Assembly: GCF_018138715.1 (NCBI RefSeq)
Contig: NZ_JAGSHX010000006.1
Location: forward strand, 4,278,001 to 4,342,000
Length of the DNA stretch: 64,000 nt
Reading direction: 5' to 3'
DNA from: Streptomyces asiaticus
Lineage (GTDB): Bacteria > Actinomycetota > Actinomycetes > Streptomycetales > Streptomycetaceae
Of the stretch, positions 59,454 to 64,000 are shown piece by piece. The position numbers and the translations under genes are program-made. The stretch's first letter is position 1; each line of letters opens with the position of its first letter. The notes beneath the pieces are model-generated. The model was not told the DNA's origin. It did no database searches and was given only the letters and a program-made list of their open reading frames with translations.

Positions 59454-62318
59454 CTACTCGGCGTTGGCCGACGACCTCTCGGCCGCCGTCTTCTTGGCGG
59501 CGGTCTTCGCGGTCGTCTTCTTGGCGGCCGTCTTCTTCGCGGTCGTCTTCGTCGCCGCGGTCTTCTTTGCGGCCGTCTTCTTCGCCGCCGTCTTCTTGGC
59601 CGCGGTCTTCTTGGCCGCGGTCTTCTTCGCCGCCGCCTTCTTGGCGGTCTTCTTCGCCGGGCCCTTGGCGCGCTTCTCGGCGAGCAGCTCGAAGCCGCGC
59701 TCGGGCGTGATGGTCTCCACGTCGTCGTCGCGGCGCAGCGTCGCGTTGGTCTCGCCGTCCGTGACGTACGGACCGAAGCGCCCGTCCTTGACCACCACGG
59801 GCCGCTCGCTGACCGGGTCGGTGCCCAGCTCCTTCAGCGGTGGCTTGGCCGCGGCCCGGCCACGCTGCTTGGGCTGGGCGTAGATCGCCAGCGCCTGCTC
59901 GAGCGTGATGGTGAAGAGCTGCTCCTCGGTCTCGAGCGACCGCGAGTCCGTGCCCTTCTTCAGGTACGGGCCGTAGCGGCCGTTCTGCGCGGTGATCTCC
60001 ACGCCCTCGGGGTCGGCGCCGACCACACGCGGCAGCGACATCAGCTTGAGCGCGTCCTCCAGGGTCACCGTGTCCAGGGACATCGACTTCAGCAGGGAGG
60101 CCGTGCGCGGCTTGATGGCGTTCTTACCGCTCTTGGGGGTGTCCTCGGGGAGCACCTCGGTGACGTACGGGCCGTAGCGGCCGTCCTTGGCGACGATCAT
60201 GCGACCGGTCTCGGGGTCGGGACCCAGCTCGAACTCACCGCTCGGCTTGGCGAGCAGCTCCTCCGCGAGCTCCACGGTCAGCTCGTCCGGCGGCAGGTCG
60301 TCGGGGACGTCGGCGCGCTGGCCGGTGCCACCCTCGACCTCCGTCGGCCGCTCGACGTACGGCCCGTAGCGGCCGACGCGCAGCACGATGCCGTCGCCCA
60401 CGGGGAAGGACGAGATCTCCCGGGCGTCGATCGCGCCCAGGTCGGTGACCAGCTCCTTGAGGCCGCCGAGGTGGTCGCCGTCGCCGTTCCCGGCCTCGGC
60501 GGCGCCGGCCTGCGCGCCCTCGCCGAAGTAGAAGCGCTTCAGCCACGGCACGGCCTCGGCCTCGCCGCGCGCGATGCGGTCGAGGTCGTCCTCCATCTTG
60601 GCGGTGAAGTCGTAGTCGACCAGCCGGCCGAAGTGCTTCTCCAGCAGGTTGACCACGGCGAAGCTCAGGAAGGAGGGCACGAGCGCGGTGCCCTTCTTGA
60701 AGACATAGCCGCGGTCGAGGATGGTGCCCAGGATCGTGGCGTAGGTCGACGGGCGGCCGATCTCGCGCTCTTCCAGCTCCTTGACCAGCGACGCCTCGGT
60801 GTAGCGGGCCGGGGGCTTGGTCGCGTGGCCGTCGGCGGTGATCTCCTCGGCGGTGAGCCGGTCGCCCTCGGCGACCTGCGGCAGCCGGCGCTCGCGGTCG
60901 TCGAGCTCGGCGTTCGGGTCGTCGGCGCCCTCCACATAGGCCTTCATGAAGCCGTGGAAGGTGATCGTCTTACCGGAGGCGGAGAACTCGGCGTCCCGGC
61001 CGTCGCTCGCCCGCCCGCCGATCTTGACGGTGACCGAGTTGCCGATCGCGTCCTTCATCTGGGAGGCGACGGTCCGCTTCCAGATCAGCTCATAGAGCCG
61101 GAACTGGTCGCCGGTGAGGCCGGTCTCCGCCGGGGTGCGGAAACGGTCTCCCGAGGGGCGGATGGCCTCGTGCGCCTCCTGGGCGTTCTTGACCTTGCCC
61201 GCGTAGGTGCGCGGCTTGTCGGGCAGGTAGTCGGCCCCGTACAGCTGGGTGACCTGCGCCCGGGCCGCCGCCACCGCCGTGTCCGACAGGACGGTGGAGT
61301 CCGTACGCATATAGGTGATGTAGCCGTTTTCGTACAGCTTCTGCGCGACCTGCATGGTGGCCTTGGCGCCGAAGCCCAGCTTGCGGCTGGCCTCCTGCTG
61401 GAGGGTCGTCGTGCGGAACGGCGCGTACGGCGAGCGGCGGTACGGCTTGGACTCGACCGAGCGCACCGTGAAGGCGGTGTCGGCAAGGGCCGTGGCCAGC
61501 GAGCGGGCGCCCGCCTCGTCCAGGTGGAGGACGTTGAGGCCGTCCTTGAGCTGCCCGAGCGAGGTGAAATCGCGCCCCTGGGCGACCCGGAGGCCGTCGA
61601 CGCCCGTAAGGCGGGCACCGAAGGTGCCGGGGTCGCTGACGTCACCGGCCCGGCCGGTGGCGAAGGTGCCGGTGAGGTCCCAGTACTCGGCGGAGCGGAA
61701 GGCGATGCGATCGCGTTCGCGCTCGACGACGAGACGGGTGGCTACCGACTGGACCCGGCCCGCCGACAGGCCGCGCATGACCTTCTTCCACAGGACCGGC
61801 GAGACCTCGTAGCCGTAGAGGCGGTCGAGGATGCGGCGGGTCTCCTGGGCGTCGACGAGGCGCTGGTTCAGCTCGCGCGGGTTGGCCACGGCGGCCCGGA
61901 TGGCGTCCTTGGTGATCTCGTGGAAGACCATCCGGCGCACCGGGACCTTGGGCTTGAGGACCTCCTGGAGGTGCCAGGCGATCGCCTCGCCCTCACGGTC
62001 CTCATCGGTGGCCAGGAAGAGCTCGTCGGAGTCGGCGAGCAGTTCCTTGAGCTTCTTGACCTGGCTCTTCTTGTCAGCGTTGACCACATAGACGGGCTGG
62101 AAGTCGTGCTCGACGTCCACGCCGAGCCGCCGGACCTCGCCGGTGTACTTGTCCGGGACCTCGGCCGCACCGTTCGGCAGGTCCCGGATGTGCCCGACGC
62201 TGGCCTCGACCACGTAGCCCGGGCCGAGGTAGCCCTTGATCGTCTTCGCCTTGGCAGGCGACTCGACGATGACGAGTCGGCGGCCGCCTTGTGCGGTCTC
62301 GCTGGTGGTCGGGGACAA
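59454..62318 (-). CDS. topA: DNA topoisomerase I with Lys/Ala-rich tail
   Basis: Relaxes negative supercoils (type IA). 954 residues. Toprim domain: RRLVIVESPAKAKTIKGYLG and LFLATDEDREGEAIAWHLQE. The active-site Tyr is in YITYMRTDSTVLSD (about residue 335). Four C-terminal repeats carry the RYGPYV motif, and the last 70 residues repeat (A)AAKKT, like the Streptomyces TopA tail that raises processivity. Start codon is TTG at 62318 with GAAGAG upstream. DNA for the tail (about 59460-59660) is itself a 15-bp-like repeat. Confidence 0.97.
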   Translation of the reverse strand: MSPTTSETAQGGRRLVIVESPAKAKTIKGYLGPGYVVEASVGHIRDLPNGAAEVPDKYTGEVRRLGVDVEHDFQPVYVVNADKKSQVKKLKELLADSDELFLATDEDREGEAIAWHLQEVLKPKVPVRRMVFHEITKDAIRAAVANPRELNQRLVDAQETRRILDRLYGYEVSPVLWKKVMRGLSAGRVQSVATRLVVERERDRIAFRSAEYWDLTGTFATGRAGDVSDPGTFGARLTGVDGLRVAQGRDFTSLGQLKDGLNVLHLDEAGARSLATALADTAFTVRSVESKPYRRSPYAPFRTTTLQQEASRKLGFGAKATMQVAQKLYENGYITYMRTDSTVLSDTAVAAARAQVTQLYGADYLPDKPRTYAGKVKNAQEAHEAIRPSGDRFRTPAETGLTGDQFRLYELIWKRTVASQMKDAIGNSVTVKIGGRASDGRDAEFSASGKTITFHGFMKAYVEGADDPNAELDDRERRLPQVAEGDRLTAEEITADGHATKPPARYTEASLVKELEEREIGRPSTYATILGTILDRGYVFKKGTALVPSFLSFAVVNLLEKHFGRLVDYDFTAKMEDDLDRIARGEAEAVPWLKRFYFGEGAQAGAAEAGNGDGDHLGGLKELVTDLGAIDAREISSFPVGDGIVLRVGRYGPYVERPTEVEGGTGQRADVPDDLPPDELTVELAEELLAKPSGEFELGPDPETGRMIVAKDGRYGPYVTEVLPEDTPKSGKNAIKPRTASLLKSMSLDTVTLEDALKLMSLPRVVGADPEGVEITAQNGRYGPYLKKGTDSRSLETEEQLFTITLEQALAIYAQPKQRGRAAAKPPLKELGTDPVSERPVVVKDGRFGPYVTDGETNATLRRDDDVETITPERGFELLAEKRAKGPAKKTAKKAAAKKTAAKKTAAKKTAAKKTAAKKTAATKTTAKKTAAKKTTAKTAAKKTAAERSSANAE

Positions 62319-62527
62319 CTTGGCTCTTCTCTCCGGTCGACTCTCGGTGAACGGGCAGTGCCGTGCAGGTAACGCTCACGGCCTCCCTCTGCGGTGACGC
62401 TGCGGAGTGTGACGGTACATCCCGCCCCCGTGTCAAACGGAAAAAGCCCGCAACGCCACTCGAACGGTAACCCGACAACCGTCCTGTCTGCCGCCCGGAC
62501 CGGCACGAGGCAGCGTGGAAGGCCCTG

Positions 62528-62725
62528 TCAGGCGTAACCCAGGCACCAGATTCCGCCGCCGAGCGCGGCGATGCCGAAGAAGAGGGAGAGCACCGCGGAA
62601 GCGACAGGACTCACACCGTGCGCGACGGGCACACGCTGCCTCAGGCGCGCCGCCGCCCACAGCAGCAGCGCGGCGCCGAACAACACGAATGCCGTTCCGG
62701 CGAAGATCGCAGGTCCGCTCTCCAT
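62528..62725 (-). CDS. 65-residue membrane protein
   Basis: Two membrane segments, IFAGTAFVLFGAALLLWAAA and VLSLFFGIAALGGGIWCLGY. The ATG at 62725 starts MESGPAIFAG. Upstream of topA on the same strand, about 210 bp away; conserved small proteins occur here in Streptomyces, function unknown. Confidence 0.7.
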   Translation of the reverse strand: MESGPAIFAGTAFVLFGAALLLWAAARLRQRVPVAHGVSPVASAVLSLFFGIAALGGGIWCLGYA

Positions 62726-62980
62726 GGCGGGAGCGTGGCACGGGCGCGAGGCGTGCGCGCGAACCCCGGGTGAACAGCGCGCGTCGCCCCGCCGGGCTCC
62801 GTCCGAGCCCGCCCCGGGGTGGCCCCTTCGGCACCCCCGGCGGCAGCTTCCTGCCATACGGGGGCGCGAAGCAGAGGGCTGTACCACCGGCGCACGCCCC
62901 CAGCGCACGTAGCGACGCGTTGCTCGTCGTGCCTTGTCGTGCCTTGTCGTGGCGTCTCTTGTCGTGTCTTGGCGTGGCCG

Positions 62981-63012
62981 TCCCTATGCCGTCATGGCAT
63001 CCCTATGCCGTC
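62981..63012. repeat. 19-bp duplication at the methyltransferase stop codon
   Basis: TCCCTATGCCGTC occurs at 62981-62993 and 63000-63012. The stop codon (62992-62994) lies between the copies. Nearby 62925-62975 has several CTTGTCGTG-like short repeats. Confidence 0.8.
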
Positions 63013-64000
63013 GTCGCCGACCGGCCACAGAAAGCCCTGCTCGACCAGGAGCCGGATGGACTCGGGAGTGCGGTCGCGCAGCACCACCGGGTCCTCCCCG
63101 AGCAGCTGGGCGATGGCGTCCAGGATCCGGCCGGCGCTGAGTGTGCCGTCGCACACACCCGCGAAGCCCGCCCCGACCGTGTCCACCTTCGTCGCGCGCC
63201 GCATCCCCCGGTGCTGCCTGAGCACCACATGCTCGGGGTCCTCGGCCCCGGGCGGGCCCACCTGCTCCTGGACGACCTCGTCGGCGAGCCGGAAGTGGGC
63301 GGTCAGCAGCGCCGCGTCGTCATGCGTGCGCAGGAAGTCCTGCCGGTCGAAGTGGGCCATGACCTCGGCCCCCAGCGGCTGCTCGACCGGATGGGACCAC
63401 TCCTCCACGGCCACCGAGGGCCGGTCGGCGCCGGACTTGCGCAGGGTGATCCAGCCGAAGCCGACGGCCGTGGTCTTCCGCGCCTCGAACTCGTCCAGCC
63501 ACGCGTCGTAGCGCGCCGCGTACGCCTCGGGACCGGCCAGGTGCTCACCGGCGTCGCGCAGCCACAGCTCGGCGTACTGGGTGACGTCCTGCACCTCGCG
63601 CTGCACGATCCACGCGTCACAGCCGGGCGGGACCCAGGAGGCCAGCCGCTCGCGCCAGTCCTCCCCCTCGACGTGCTGCCAGTTCGCCAGCAGCTGACAC
63701 CAGCCGCCGTCGGCGAGGTGCCCGGCGGACCGCTGGACGAGGGTGCGGCACAGATCGTCCCCGGCCATCCCGCCCTCCCGGTAGACCAGCTCGCTGCCCT
63801 CCGGGGAGCGCGGGGAGATCACAAAGGGCGGGTTGGAGACGATCAGGTCGTACGTCTCGTCCCGGACCGGCTCGAACAGCGACCCCTCCCGCAGATCCGG
63901 CTCCGGCGCCCCGGACAGGGCGAGGGTCAGCCGGGCGATGGCCAGGGCGCGCGGATTGCGGTCCGTGGCGGTCACGCGGGTGGCGTGGCGGCCCGCGTGC
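62992..64000 (-). CDS. SAM-dependent methyltransferase (5' end missing)
   Basis: The C-terminal 335 residues of a class I methyltransferase. The Asp-rich nucleotide-binding strand TATDRNPRALAIARL and the amino-methyl-transfer motif SNPPFVISPRSPEGSELVYR (NPPF) suggest an N6-adenine or glutamine methyltransferase of the HemK/RlmG-like superfamily. A C-terminal part of about 200 residues, ending with DAIAQLLGEDPVVLRDRTPE, belongs to an actinobacterial extension. The gene runs off the right end. Its stop codon lies in a 19-bp tandem duplication (62981-63012). Confidence 0.85.
   Translation of the reverse strand, partial: HAGRHATRVTATDRNPRALAIARLTLALSGAPEPDLREGSLFEPVRDETYDLIVSNPPFVISPRSPEGSELVYREGGMAGDDLCRTLVQRSAGHLADGGWCQLLANWQHVEGEDWRERLASWVPPGCDAWIVQREVQDVTQYAELWLRDAGEHLAGPEAYAARYDAWLDEFEARKTTAVGFGWITLRKSGADRPSVAVEEWSHPVEQPLGAEVMAHFDRQDFLRTHDDAALLTAHFRLADEVVQEQVGPPGAEDPEHVVLRQHRGMRRATKVDTVGAGFAGVCDGTLSAGRILDAIAQLLGEDPVVLRDRTPESIRLLVEQGFLWPVGDDGIGMP

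Overview
The window is a high-GC actinobacterial chromosome segment, almost certainly from a Streptomyces. The evidence is the very GC-rich third codon positions, GTG and TTG starts preceded by GGAGG-type sites, a tipA gene with its own thiostrepton-type promoter, a DUF397/DUF5753/ATP-binding (WhiJ-type) gene set, and the holB - tmk fusion - topA order. About 60 genes can be supported. Both ends are cut: hpt on the left and a methyltransferase gene on the right.

0.0-7.0 kb holds housekeeping genes: hpt, tilS, a zincin-type metalloprotease, dacB, divergent ppa, and a ThrE-type exporter. 7.1-11.3 kb has a DedA membrane protein, tipA with its promoter, a LysE-type exporter and glutamate decarboxylase. 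11.4-13.4 kb is a strange protein with a degenerate caspase-like domain, a collagen-like tandem array and a helical tail. 13.5-18.1 kb has a DrrAB-type ABC exporter with PadR repressor and palindromic operators, a decayed DinB-like gene and an aldehyde dehydrogenase. 18.1-21.6 kb is a WhiJ-type regulatory set split by a site-2 protease gene. A composite element built from ~12-bp units recurs upstream of its two small partner genes. 21.6-27.8 kb has a family A polymerase, an MreB-like actin, two consecutive ECF sigma/anti-sigma pairs and lspA.

28.0-37.9 kb is the most coherent accessory region. A receiver-only response regulator is translationally coupled to a GH5 cellulase. A membrane-anchored subtilisin-fold protein that has lost its whole catalytic triad lies directly upstream of an anchored GH6 cellulase. 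Divergent from these is an operon of GtrA, a cellulose-synthase-like GT2, a GT39-like transferase and a membrane-anchored protein with repeated Ig-like modules. I read this as a cell-surface glycan assembly and trimming locus (inference). 38.1-44.8 kb follows with two NarL-type two-component modules and a PAP2 phosphatase.

44.9-48.1 kb has a polyprenyl synthase lacking its second Asp-rich motif, a GH8 enzyme without a signal peptide, small membrane proteins and a PRC-barrel protein. A group 3 (SigB/SigF-type) sigma factor lies next to them, and one small gene has a matching promoter. 49.2-52.7 kb has an MFS exporter with ArsR repressor, a DUF4232 lipoprotein, a YVTN/RTX chimera between two look-alike terminators, and tRNA-Thr(CGT). 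52.8-64.0 kb is an exported peptidase, holB, the MFS-thymidylate kinase fusion, topA, a small membrane protein and a methyltransferase. G/C-rich dispersed repeats sit against the 3' ends of three genes (tipA, GH6, tmk).
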